The translations under genes and the position numbers were made by a program. This document shows, one piece after another, positions 6,434 to 15,918 of a stretch of 64,000 bases of DNA (position 1 is the first letter of the stretch; each line of letters begins with the position of its first letter). The stretch is from JACRBR01 sp964371355 (GTDB taxonomy: Bacteria > Chloroflexota > Dehalococcoidia > DSTF01 > JACRBR01): the NCBI GenBank assembly GCA_964371355.1, contig CAYJMG010000011.1, forward strand, positions 48,367 through 112,366, written 5' to 3'. The notes under the pieces were generated by a model. The model made no database searches. It was not told the DNA's origin and saw only the letters and a program-made list of their open reading frames with translations.

Positions 6434-7894
6434 TCAGGGGCTGGCGTCGGGCGACACTTCCGGGACAGAAGTAACTGCGGGCTCCGGCGTCGGTTCCGGG
6501 AGCATGCTGACGCTCTGCATCATCAGAATGGGGATGTCGGCGGCATCGCCGTAGAGCGCGCGCAAGGCCGACGGGTCGCCGACGCGGATGGTCCCGTCGG
6601 GCGCGGTAATGCGGAGCTGCACCTCGTCGAAACGGCTGTTCCCGGCCGGGCTGATGTACCAGTACATGTCTCCGGTCATGGTGCTGAGGACGACGAAGGA
6701 TTGTCCGTCCTGTGTCTGCAGGCGGATGAGCGTGGGAATGCCCGTCGACGGTAGGTCCGGGTACCAGCCGGTCCCGGGCCCGGGCGCCAGCAACTTCAGG
6801 CGGCCAGCCTGCAGCGAGTGCAGCTTGATCGCGCCCAGTTCTACAAGGGGTGTCGCGCCGAACACCACGTGGTCCGTCGGGAGTTCCACCGCTTCGCCGG
6901 TAGATGGTGTCTGCGACGGGCCCGGCGTGACGCTGGGCGCTCCGGTGGGCTGAGCCGTGGGTGTGTCGCCGGGAAGCTCCGTCGGTTCGGCAGTCGCCGG
7001 GATCGGTGTCGGTGTACTGACGACCACCAGGGCCGTCACGACGCTGGGCAGCTTTTCGGGGTCCGCGATGATGACCTCGTGGGCCGTGCTCGCGCCCGCG
7101 GCCGAAATCGCCCTGGCGACCTGCAGCTGACCCTGTGCCGCGGGATCGACGTGACGCTGGGCGGCGTTCAGGACGGCCGTGCCCTTTTCCGACACTTCCT
7201 GCAGCCGACCGGCGTCATGCGCGTCCCAGCCGCCATCAGCAGCCTCATCGACGAGCGGCCGCGTCTGGTCGACGAGACGGTTGATGACACCCGGTCCGAT
7301 GATCTTGCCCTTGCTGGCCATCCGCTCGATCTCGTGAATGCGCTCCTCGGCGATATCGAGCTTAACGTCGCGTTCCTGCGCGTCAGTGAAGGCGAGGGCG
7401 AGGCGCACTCGCTCCGTCTGGAGCTTCACTGGATAGCGCCACTCGCCGGGCAATGCGGCGTCTGCCGTCGCGACGGTGTAAGCGGAGAACCCGACGAAGA
7501 TGCTGAGAGCGGCGGCGAGGCCCGCGAATGCGCGCACTGGCGTACCGAGACCAAGGAGCCGGCGTGGTGTCTGCTCAACTCGCTCTTTGCGCACGCGCTG
7601 GGCCGCGAGCAGGAACCGCACGCGGGCCGCGGTGAAGAACGATGGCCGTGGTTCCGCGTCGAGCGCTTCCTGGAGCCGCTGCCCGCTGGCGATGAGGAAC
7701 CGCTCCCGCGCCCGCGCCGCCCACTCAGGCCGTGGGGCCTCGACCCTGGGAACGAGCAGGGCCTGGGCGACCAATAGACGTGGGCGTAGTGCAGCGGCGT
7801 GCTCCGGGTAGCGCCGGAGGCAGTCGTCGATGCTCCAGCGCTCGTTCATGAGCGCTTCCACGCATTCGTCCAGCAGCCGTTCGATCTGTTCCAT
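6434..7894 (-). CDS. DUF5667 membrane protein, probable anti-sigma partner
   Basis: A 486-residue single-pass membrane protein. Residues 1-115 are cytoplasmic and Arg-rich and include two 'R..FL.A' helices typical of proteins next to ECF sigma factors. One transmembrane helix is at about 119-141. Residues 145-265 carry the DUF5667 pattern (ADAALPGEWRYPVKLQTERVRL, then long helices). A Pro/Thr/Ser-rich linker follows (about 285-335), then a C-terminal extracytoplasmic domain of about 140 residues that I do not recognise. It starts 20 bases after the sigma gene stops, so they form an operon. Sequestering the sigma factor in response to an outside signal is the likely role, inferred from context. 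Confidence 0.75.
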   Translation of the reverse strand: MEQIERLLDECVEALMNERWSIDDCLRRYPEHAAALRPRLLVAQALLVPRVEAPRPEWAARARERFLIASGQRLQEALDAEPRPSFFTAARVRFLLAAQRVRKERVEQTPRRLLGLGTPVRAFAGLAAALSIFVGFSAYTVATADAALPGEWRYPVKLQTERVRLALAFTDAQERDVKLDIAEERIHEIERMASKGKIIGPGVINRLVDQTRPLVDEAADGGWDAHDAGRLQEVSEKGTAVLNAAQRHVDPAAQGQLQVARAISAAGASTAHEVIIADPEKLPSVVTALVVVSTPTPIPATAEPTELPGDTPTAQPTGAPSVTPGPSQTPSTGEAVELPTDHVVFGATPLVELGAIKLHSLQAGRLKLLAPGPGTGWYPDLPSTGIPTLIRLQTQDGQSFVVLSTMTGDMYWYISPAGNSRFDEVQLRITAPDGTIRVGDPSALRALYGDAADIPILMMQSVSMLPEPTPEPAVTSVPEVSPDASP

Positions 7895-7914
7895 GGTCTC
7901 TGTCTAGGTCGCCC

Positions 7915-8538
7915 CTACTTCGTCCCGTCTCGGTCGGGAATCAGCATTTTCTGCAGTTTCGCGACCGCCTTGTGCTGTAGCGCCTTGATGTTGCCCTCGC
8001 GCTTGCCCAGCGCCTTTGCTGTGTCGGCGATGGACAGCCCAACCGCAAAACGCAGCGCGATCACTTCCCGTTGCGCATCCGGCAGCAACGCCGCCGCCGC
8101 GCGGACCTCCTCGAGCGTGATTCGCTCCTCGATCGCATACGCTACGTCGTGGCGCCCATCCGCCAGGTCCAGCGGTATCTCCGCGGGGGGACCCCCGCGC
8201 TGGGCCGCGCGCCGGAAGTGGGTGGCGACGCAGTTGTGTGCGATGCGGAAGACCCACGAAGAGAACGGGACGTCCTTCCAGCGGAAATCCCCGATTGCTC
8301 CCAGGAGCTTCAGGAAGACTTCTTCCGTCAGGTCCTCCGCTTCGTGGGTGTTGCCAATGCGAGCCACCGTATAGCGATAGACCCGAGGCATGTACCAGTC
8401 GTACAGGTCGGCCAGCGCTTGCTGGTCGCCTTCGCGGGCACGATCGACCGTCGCGCGCTCCAGTTCCGGCGAAATCACCTGGAGTGCGGGGAAATCCATG
8501 CCCGAGGCTTCGCGACTGAACGAAGTCAACGGGGGCAT
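7915..8538 (-). CDS. ECF-type RNA polymerase sigma factor
   Basis: A 207-residue group 4 sigma factor. Region 2 spans about residues 37-110 (ALADLYDWYMPRVYRY, then EAEDLTEEVFLKL and FSSWVFRIAHN), and region 4 about 140-200 (LLPDAQREVIALRFAVGLS, then a helix-turn-helix with GNIKALQHKAVAKL). The family directs polymerase to specific promoters when released from an anti-sigma factor, here probably the DUF5667 protein encoded next. The first ATG (8536-8538) and an internal one at 8497-8499 are both possible because neither has a clear ribosome binding site. The region 2/4 core is intact either way. Confidence 0.9.
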   Translation of the reverse strand: MPPLTSFSREASGMDFPALQVISPELERATVDRAREGDQQALADLYDWYMPRVYRYTVARIGNTHEAEDLTEEVFLKLLGAIGDFRWKDVPFSSWVFRIAHNCVATHFRRAAQRGGPPAEIPLDLADGRHDVAYAIEERITLEEVRAAAALLPDAQREVIALRFAVGLSIADTAKALGKREGNIKALQHKAVAKLQKMLIPDRDGTK

Positions 8539-8726
8539 GGTACCCGCGGCTCAGAAAGGGCGTCCACGCGATAGTCCTGTACATCCACAGGTAGAACGCC
8601 TGAATGGGGACAAAGGTTAACCATAATGATCCTCGATGGGCAGCGTGAGCTGAATCTGAGCTGAAATCTACTACGTCGGTGTGGCCTTGACGGTTCCGCG
8701 GGCCTTCCCGTAGGTGTGCCGCGGGC

Positions 8727-11378
8727 TTACGGGCGGGGCTGGGGCGCGGCCACGCCGCCCTCCCAGCGGGAGAGGGCATCCTGCCACGCGGCGTAGGGGC
8801 GGGGGACGGCGTCCTGCCACGTGCCAGGGATGAGCGCAAAGACGGGCGAGAGACGCGCGTATCGCATCCGATAGTAGAGCACCGAAATGAGGTCATTGCG
8901 CACGCTGCTACCGCTGGTAGTAACGAGGTCAGCCAGACGATCGCGGACCTGCTGAGGCACCTGGCCGGACGGATACGTGTCGCCGAGCAGACGCAGTGAT
9001 TCACCCTCTCCCAGCTCGCCTCCCACAACCCACTGGTGGCGAGCCTCCTCGATATTGCCACCCGCGGCATGCCAGAAGCCGAACTCTGTACGGGCTGGGC
9101 CGAAGTCGGGTTGGCGCTCGATGGCGTACTGGAGGTGGCCGTAGGCCTCGTCGCGTTCGCCGAGCATCAGGAGGATCTTCGCGAGCGACACGCGGAGCGC
9201 GAGGTCGTTGCCCAGGCTCCCCGTGAACGCGAGGAACTGGCAGTCGTCCCGCGCGGTCTCCAGCCCATCGAGCGCCGTCGAAGCCCCGGTGCGATACGCC
9301 TCGACGAGGTATGCGCCGTAGGTGCAGGGGTTGAAGCCGATAGTCGATGCTTGGAGGATCTCGTCGAGGTGCTGCCGCCGCCACGGAGTCATCTCCCAGA
9401 AGGTGGAGTTGGCAAGCCCCGCGTCCATCGAGATCACCTGGCCGTACGTACTGATCGCGTCCTGATCGCGACCCAGATCCTCGTAGACTTCACCCGCCAC
9501 CAGCACGGGCGTCACGTGGTAGTCGGCCAACCTCGTCACCTGGGCTTCGCGCGCAGCGTCGTCATCGCGTCCGGACATCTCGTAAACGCGAGCGAGGTTG
9601 GCGCGCGCCAGGTCGCTGCGCGGATCGATCGCAACCGCGCGCTCGAGATGGATCCTCGCGGCGGTGAGCAGCGCGTCGTCCCGGCGCCCTGTATTGGCGT
9701 ACGCCGTCGCTTGCGCGACGCCGAGCTCGAGCTGGTAGACCATCATGCTGGAGTCAGCGTCGACGGCGTCCTGAAGACGCGCGATGCCCGCCGCTTCGCC
9801 CTGGTTCCACGCGTCGAGACCACGCCAGAAGTCATGGTGCGCGGTGTCGACGCGGTACCAGCCGTAGAACAACGGGAGCAGAAGCAGGAGTACGGCCAGG
9901 CGTCCGCCGAGCGAGGCGAACCGCCACGCCGCGCCAACGGGCGAGACAGCCGGCGGCTGCGGTCGCACCGACTCCAGGTAGCTGCGGGCGGCGATCGCCC
10001 CAACGAACGCCAGCGCGAATGCCGGAGCTTTCCAGATGTTGCCGGCATCGAGTTGCTGGTGCATCGAGAAGCCGACGAGCGCGGCGGCACAGGCGACCAC
10101 AGTGAGCCTGGCTTCGAGCGGACCTTCTCGCCAGGTCCGCCACAGCATGTAGGCAACGGCAGCGGCGAGCGCGAGCAACGCGGCCAGGCCAAGCAAGCCG
10201 GCGTCGTCCGCAACCTGCAGGAACCCGTTATGCGCGTGCTGCGTATGCACGGCAAACTGCTGGGGATGCTCGCCGTACTGCGGATACAGCAGGCCGAAGG
10301 TGTTGGGTCCGCTCCCGGTCAGCAGGTTATCTGTGAACACGTCGGCGCCGGCCTGCCAAGCGTCCTCGCGGGCGGAGAGGGAACCACGGAACAACCAACC
10401 CGGCCGCGTCGAGGAGTTCGCGAGAAACGCGAGAGCCCCGAACACGGTGAGGCCCAGCGCGCCCGCGACGGCGGCGAGGGCCGTGGGGCTAAGCCCGCTG
10501 GGAACAAAGGCTTCCCAGGTGAGCCTCCCATCATCCCGCTCGCGCTCGTACACGCTACAGGTGATCCAGGCGGCGACGACGCCGAGAGGAACGGCGACCG
10601 CCGCACCGATCCAGCCGCCGCGCGACAGCGTGAGGAAGATGGCCCAGCCGGCGGCGAACAGGCCCGCAAAGCCCAGGATTCGCTCGCTGCGGACGACGGG
10701 ACGATACGCGCTGAACGCATAGAAGGGCAGCAGCAGGACCAGCACCATCGCCAGGACGTTGGGGTGGTCGCTGACGTTGTGGACCCGAGGTACCGTCGGC
10801 GGGAAGACGTTTCCGGCGTCGATGCCCTCGACGTCGTTCGTGAGCCGCAGGTAGTCGGCGTAGTCGTTCCCGACGACCCACAACGCGTAGAGCGACAACG
10901 CAAGCCCGCTGATCATGAACGCGAAGCGAAGCGAGCGGGCTGTGAGCAACGGAAACCCGGACAGGATGTAGAAGGCACCGATAGCGGCGCCGAGCAACAA
11001 GACCGGCTCCAGACTGGCGCGCCAGTCGATCGAGCCTTTCGTGGCGACGGCGTACGCACCGATGACCGCGAGGACCGGGAGATCGAGGGGCGTGCCACCG
11101 GGGAGGCGCCGCACGACGGCGAGGTACGCCACATACAGGACAGCGGCGACCGCGAACACGAGATGGAGTGTCAACGTCTGCGGAAAGACGTGGAAGCTCA
11201 GCGCGGGCATGGGCACGAAGATGAAGTAGCCCGCCCAGGCGCCGGCCAGAAGCAGCGCGAGGAGCGAAGCGACATCGCGAGGGCTGATCTTGCGGGGGAG
11301 CCAGCGTGCGATCACCGGGGGCCGACGGGTATCGACGCGCGCTGTTTCGTTGATCGTCGTGCGTGGGGCTGCGGACAC
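8727..11378 (-). CDS. O-antigen ligase-like membrane protein with C-terminal TPR repeats
   Basis: An 883-residue protein starting with GTG. The first ~480 residues hold about 12 hydrophobic helices and the Wzy_C/O-antigen ligase signature region (SRGGWIGA, later GSGPNTFGLLYPQYGEHPQQF and HAHNGFLQVADDAGLLGL). The remaining ~400 residues are soluble tetratricopeptide-like helices (IDPRSDLARANLARVYEMSG and similar). Family members polymerise or transfer glycan chains at the outer face of the cytoplasmic membrane. Together with the flippase (48221) and chain-length-like protein (45118) it would form a surface polysaccharide route, though the genes are far apart. It is divergent from the DUF192 lipoprotein gene. 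Confidence 0.85.
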   Translation of the reverse strand: MSAAPRTTINETARVDTRRPPVIARWLPRKISPRDVASLLALLLAGAWAGYFIFVPMPALSFHVFPQTLTLHLVFAVAAVLYVAYLAVVRRLPGGTPLDLPVLAVIGAYAVATKGSIDWRASLEPVLLLGAAIGAFYILSGFPLLTARSLRFAFMISGLALSLYALWVVGNDYADYLRLTNDVEGIDAGNVFPPTVPRVHNVSDHPNVLAMVLVLLLPFYAFSAYRPVVRSERILGFAGLFAAGWAIFLTLSRGGWIGAAVAVPLGVVAAWITCSVYERERDDGRLTWEAFVPSGLSPTALAAVAGALGLTVFGALAFLANSSTRPGWLFRGSLSAREDAWQAGADVFTDNLLTGSGPNTFGLLYPQYGEHPQQFAVHTQHAHNGFLQVADDAGLLGLAALLALAAAVAYMLWRTWREGPLEARLTVVACAAALVGFSMHQQLDAGNIWKAPAFALAFVGAIAARSYLESVRPQPPAVSPVGAAWRFASLGGRLAVLLLLLPLFYGWYRVDTAHHDFWRGLDAWNQGEAAGIARLQDAVDADSSMMVYQLELGVAQATAYANTGRRDDALLTAARIHLERAVAIDPRSDLARANLARVYEMSGRDDDAAREAQVTRLADYHVTPVLVAGEVYEDLGRDQDAISTYGQVISMDAGLANSTFWEMTPWRRQHLDEILQASTIGFNPCTYGAYLVEAYRTGASTALDGLETARDDCQFLAFTGSLGNDLALRVSLAKILLMLGERDEAYGHLQYAIERQPDFGPARTEFGFWHAAGGNIEEARHQWVVGGELGEGESLRLLGDTYPSGQVPQQVRDRLADLVTTSGSSVRNDLISVLYYRMRYARLSPVFALIPGTWQDAVPRPYAAWQDALSRWEGGVAAPQPRP

Positions 11379-11449
11379 GTTGCTCCCGGGCGCGCGAATG
11401 CGAACAGCGGCGGAGGTGCAGCGCCCGTCGAGTGTATCATGGCACGAGC

Positions 11450-11959
11450 ATGTTCAGGCTCGCCCCTCTCGTCACCACGATCACAGCGACGTTTGTCCTC
11501 GCAGGCTGCTCGGGTTCGTCGGACGGCGGTGCGCCGGATGCAACTGTACGCGGCCTGACACCGGCACCGGAGTTGCGTACGATCGATGTACAACTTGGCG
11601 ATCGGAGCATCACGGTCGAGGTTGCCGATGATCCCGAGGAGCGCGTGCAGGGGCTCAGTGATCGCGAGGGAATGGCGGCTGACTCGGGGTTGCTGTTCGT
11701 GTGGGAGGAAGAAGGTCCGTACCAGCTCTGGATGAAGGGCATGCGCTTCCCACTGGATTTCGTCTGGCTCGACGCGTCGCAGACGGTCATCGAGGTCCAT
11801 GAGAACGTCCAGCCACAACCGGGCGCGGCGGACGCGGAACTCAAGCGCTACGCGCCGGACGGCCCTTCGCGCTTCGTCATCGAACTCAACGCCGGCGCCG
11901 CGGCGCGGCTGGGCATCGATGCGGGTGACGTGCTGGTCTTCGACAAGGACAGCGACTGA
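11450..11959 (+). CDS. DUF192 family lipoprotein
   Basis: A 169-residue exported protein. Residues 1-19 are a signal peptide ending in the lipobox VLAGC with the acylated Cys at position 20. A short linker is followed by the DUF192 domain (about 45-165), with its hallmarks 'ERVQGLSDRE', 'LLFVWEEEGPYQLWMKGMRFPLDFVW' and the C-terminal 'FVIELNAGAAARLGIDAGD'. The function of DUF192 proteins is not established. The ATG at 11450 is preferred because translation from the longer upstream frame would remove the signal peptide from the N-terminus. It ends 7 bases from the convergent hydrolase gene. Confidence 0.85.
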   Translation: MFRLAPLVTTITATFVLAGCSGSSDGGAPDATVRGLTPAPELRTIDVQLGDRSITVEVADDPEERVQGLSDREGMAADSGLLFVWEEEGPYQLWMKGMRFPLDFVWLDASQTVIEVHENVQPQPGAADAELKRYAPDGPSRFVIELNAGAAARLGIDAGDVLVFDKDSD

Positions 11960-11966
11960 TGGCCCT

Positions 11967-13253
11967 CTAACCGCGGCCGGCGAGGTCGCGCTTGCCCTGC
12001 TTGCTGGCGAGCGCGGCGTGGTTGAGGATGTTGCGCGCCATCGACGACTCCTGCTCCGAGGAGCGGGCGGCGTAGATCTCGGCGCGGACGGCGTGGACAT
12101 CGCTCGACTGCGGCTCCGCGAGCACGGCGTACTCGACAATGTGGCAGGCGAGACGCGCGTTGCCCCCGTCCTTCAGTGCGCGGGCGCGGTCAAGCACGTT
12201 CTGTATGCCGCCGGCGAGTGCGACCCATTCCCGGGCCTGCTCCGCGCGGGGCGCGGGGAGGAGATTATCGGGCTCGCCGTCGTACCAGCCGCCGTAGAGG
12301 CGCCAGATGTTGCGCAGGATGAACTGCGGGTGGTCGTACACGGGGCGCAGGTAGGGCTTCGCGAGCAGGTGCTCGGGCATCTTCACTTCGTGGAGGACCG
12401 TGTCGAGGGTCACGCCCTGGTTCATGAGAGCCACCGTCTGCTCCTCGAGCGATTCGAGCAGCTCCGCCGTGTCGGTGAGGGCCTGGAAGACACGGTCCCT
12501 ACCGAATATCGGGATGCCGTGGCCGGGGATCATCGTCTCGGCACCGAGCGCTGACATCTCGCGCAGCGCGGAGGCCCACTCGCCACAGAAGCGCTGCACC
12601 TTCTGCGGGTTGCCGGCGTTGGGGGCAGCCCAGATGAAGAGATCGCCCGGGGCGAGGATCTTCTTCTCCGGGATCCAGGTCCAGGTGGCGTCGTCGGTCT
12701 CGCCGCGGGCGTGGCGAAGCTCGAAGGTGAGATCGCCGCTGCGGAAGGTGATGCGATCGGCGTAGGTCACGTCGGCGTAGCGGAACTCGCCGGGCCACTG
12801 GAAGCGGTCGACGGGGAAGGCGAATTGGCGGACGTTGATGGCGGTGTTCCAGCCGCGTGTCCTTTTGTACCGGTCGAAGTTCGGTCCGAGACCCTCGTGG
12901 CCGTAGACGAGCGGGGCGGCCCAGCCCTTCTCCTTCGCTTCCTGCTCGAACGGGGCGACGCCGAAGATGTGGTCGATGTGATGGTGGGAGTAGACGGCGG
13001 CGGCGAGGCGGCGATCGGGGCGCCAGGCGCGGACCGCCTCATGCAGCGGTTTCGTGTCGGTGAAGGCGCCTGTGTCGAGCATGACGAGCGCCTCGCCGGT
13101 GTCCACGGTGTTCGCGCTGGCGAACCCCTTGTAGTAAAGGACGCCGTCGAGGATCTCGTCGCCCTCGCGGTACTGGGCGGTGACTGGATGCGCTTCGCCG
13201 GAACTCAGCGTGCCATTCCACAGGCGCTCGGCGACATCACGGATCTTCGACAT
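11967..13253 (-). CDS. Metallo-beta-lactamase-fold hydrolase with alkylsulfatase dimerisation domain
   Basis: A 428-residue protein. The metallo-beta-lactamase domain (about 25-265) carries the zinc motif YSHHHIDHIFG and later 'GETDDATW', 'LAPGDLFIW' and 'MIPGHGIPI'. The second part (about 290-425: PEHLLAKPYLRPVYDHPQFILRNIWRLYGGWYDGEPD and following helices) is the alkyl sulfatase dimerisation domain of SdsA/BDS1-like enzymes. It probably cleaves a sulfate ester or related substrate in the cytoplasm, as no signal peptide is seen. The sterol-carrier-like third domain of full SdsA enzymes is missing, and the substrate is unknown. The start has a strong GGAGGAGG ribosome binding site. Confidence 0.82.
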   Translation of the reverse strand: MSKIRDVAERLWNGTLSSGEAHPVTAQYREGDEILDGVLYYKGFASANTVDTGEALVMLDTGAFTDTKPLHEAVRAWRPDRRLAAAVYSHHHIDHIFGVAPFEQEAKEKGWAAPLVYGHEGLGPNFDRYKRTRGWNTAINVRQFAFPVDRFQWPGEFRYADVTYADRITFRSGDLTFELRHARGETDDATWTWIPEKKILAPGDLFIWAAPNAGNPQKVQRFCGEWASALREMSALGAETMIPGHGIPIFGRDRVFQALTDTAELLESLEEQTVALMNQGVTLDTVLHEVKMPEHLLAKPYLRPVYDHPQFILRNIWRLYGGWYDGEPDNLLPAPRAEQAREWVALAGGIQNVLDRARALKDGGNARLACHIVEYAVLAEPQSSDVHAVRAEIYAARSSEQESSMARNILNHAALASKQGKRDLAGRG

Positions 13254-13326
13254 GGTTCCTCCTCCGGCACGGCTGGCCGCAGTGTAGGCCGGGCGCGCGT
13301 CAGGTGTAAGAGGCGGGGGCGCAGAG

Positions 13327-13365
13327 ATGAGAACAGCGCCTGCGTTTCGCAGGCGCTGTTCTCAT
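13327..13365 (-). terminator. Long stem-loop between groEL and the hydrolase gene
   Basis: An 18-bp perfect stem (ATGAGAACAGCGCCTGCG and its complement) with a TTT loop, about 20 bases past the groEL stop. Its strength and place suggest it ends the groESL transcript, though there is no T-run on the minus strand. Confidence 0.7.
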
Positions 13366-13386
13366 TTGCTAATGCCTATCGAGTTG

Positions 13387-15012
<1,626 letters not shown>

Positions 15013-15142
15013 GTTCTTCTCCAGTTCTCGGTGGTCCAGCTATGAGTTGGTCAGTGCCCCGGAGCATGCAGTTTCACGGAATCGGCACGAGTCCGATCCC
15101 GCACGCGACTCAAAACGGAAACTGGCGAACGGATGCTGACAA

Positions 15143-15490
15143 CTACTCAACCTTGGCGAGGACGTCCTTCTCGGAGATGACGATAAGCTCCTCGCGATCG
15201 ATCTTCACTTCCTGGCCGGTGTACTTCGCGTAGAGGACGCGGTCGCCGACGCGCACGTCCATGGCGATGCGCTTGCCGTTGTCGTCGAGCCGGCCGGGGC
15301 CGGCCGCGATCACCGTGCCCTGCTGGGGCTTTTCCTTCGCGGTGTCCGGGATGAGGATGCCGCTCGCGAGCACCTCCTCCTGGACGACGGGCTTGATCAC
15401 GATGCGGTCGTGGAGAGGCACGAGCTTACTGGCGCCCTTCGAACCGTTCTTTCCCGCCTTTGGGGCCGTCTTGACTGCCGTCTTGGCCAC
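15143..15490 (-). CDS. groES: Co-chaperonin GroES (10 kDa subunit)
   Basis: A 115-residue cap protein for GroEL. The GroES barrel covers about residues 22-115 (LVPLHDRIVIKP, then the mobile loop VVQEEVLASGILIPDTAKEKPQQG and GDRVLYAKYTGQEVKID). Most GroES proteins have about 95 residues; this one adds a 21-residue Lys/Ala/Gly-rich tail at the N-terminus (MAKTAVKTAPKAGKNGSKGA). The start is GTG at 15488-15490 with AGGAGG 7 bases upstream. It is the first gene of the groESL operon, with promoter and CIRCE at 15547-15606. Confidence 0.97.
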   Translation of the reverse strand: MAKTAVKTAPKAGKNGSKGASKLVPLHDRIVIKPVVQEEVLASGILIPDTAKEKPQQGTVIAAGPGRLDDNGKRIAMDVRVGDRVLYAKYTGQEVKIDREELIVISEKDVLAKVE

Positions 15491-15546
15491 GGTAAACCTC
15501 CTCTAGGTGTCTGCTGAGCGGATTCCAAAGCTAGTTTGAGGTGATG

Positions 15547-15573
15547 TTAGCACTCGTAGCACCTGAGTGCTAG
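15547..15573. promoter_or_regulatory. CIRCE operator (HrcA binding site) of groESL
   Basis: TTAGCACTC, a 9-base spacer and GAGTGCTAG match the CIRCE consensus (TTAGCACTC-N9-GAGTGCTAA) at all but the last base. It overlaps the expected transcription start of the minus-strand promoter at 15577-15606, so HrcA bound here would block groESL under normal conditions and release it on heat shock. hrcA is not in this window. Confidence 0.95.
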
Positions 15574-15576
15574 ACG

Positions 15577-15606
15577 ATGATACGCCACCAGGGGACTTCG
15601 GATCAA
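15577..15606 (-). promoter_or_regulatory. Sigma-70-like promoter of groESL
   Basis: On the minus strand TTGATC (-35, 15601-15606) and TATCAT (-10, 15577-15582) are separated by 18 bases. Initiation would fall about 7 bases on, inside the CIRCE element, as in other HrcA-controlled promoters. Confidence 0.65.
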
Positions 15607-15639
15607 GCGGGGGACCGTTCCAGGCTCCAAGGGCGGAGG

Positions 15640-15655
15640 TACACGGATCCGTGTA
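15640..15655. promoter_or_regulatory. 16-bp perfect palindrome at the start of the XRE gene
   Basis: TACACGGATCCGTGTA is fully self-complementary and touches the first possible start codon of the XRE regulator. An autorepression operator is the simplest reading. Confidence 0.5.
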
Positions 15656-15918
15656 TGCTGATTGGCATGGCCGGACGACGAAGGGCGACGTGGGGCGCAG
15701 ACTCCGTGCGCAACCTGAGGCGCCACATGCAGCTCACGCAGGAGCAGCTCGCGGAGGCGCTCGGCGTGCGGCAGCAGACAGTGAGCGAGTGGGAGACCGG
15801 GATGTACCGGCCGCGCGGCGCGAGCGACCGCCTCCTGACCATCATTGCGGACGACGCGGGGTACAAGTACACGACGCCTGCCGGGCCCGCGCAACAGCAC
15901 CCGGACAGCGAGTCATGA
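15655..15918 (+). CDS. XRE-family helix-turn-helix regulator
   Basis: An 87-residue protein consisting almost entirely of a Cro/CI-type DNA-binding domain (NLRRHMQLTQEQLAEALGVRQQTVSEWETGMYRPRG, about residues 22-57). The start is either ATG 15655 or ATG 15667; neither has a ribosome binding site, and translation may be leaderless because a palindromic operator-like sequence sits exactly at the 5' end. The stop overlaps the start of the DUF2851 gene (ATGA), so the two are translated together. It is divergent from groES. Confidence 0.8.
   Translation: MLIGMAGRRRATWGADSVRNLRRHMQLTQEQLAEALGVRQQTVSEWETGMYRPRGASDRLLTIIADDAGYKYTTPAGPAQQHPDSES

Noticed and set aside
9036..11558. 840-codon open frame opposite the O-antigen ligase gene
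   Set aside because: It mirrors a real, motif-bearing gene on the minus strand; such long antisense frames are common in GC-rich DNA. Its translation is Arg/Gly/Glu-rich with no domain.
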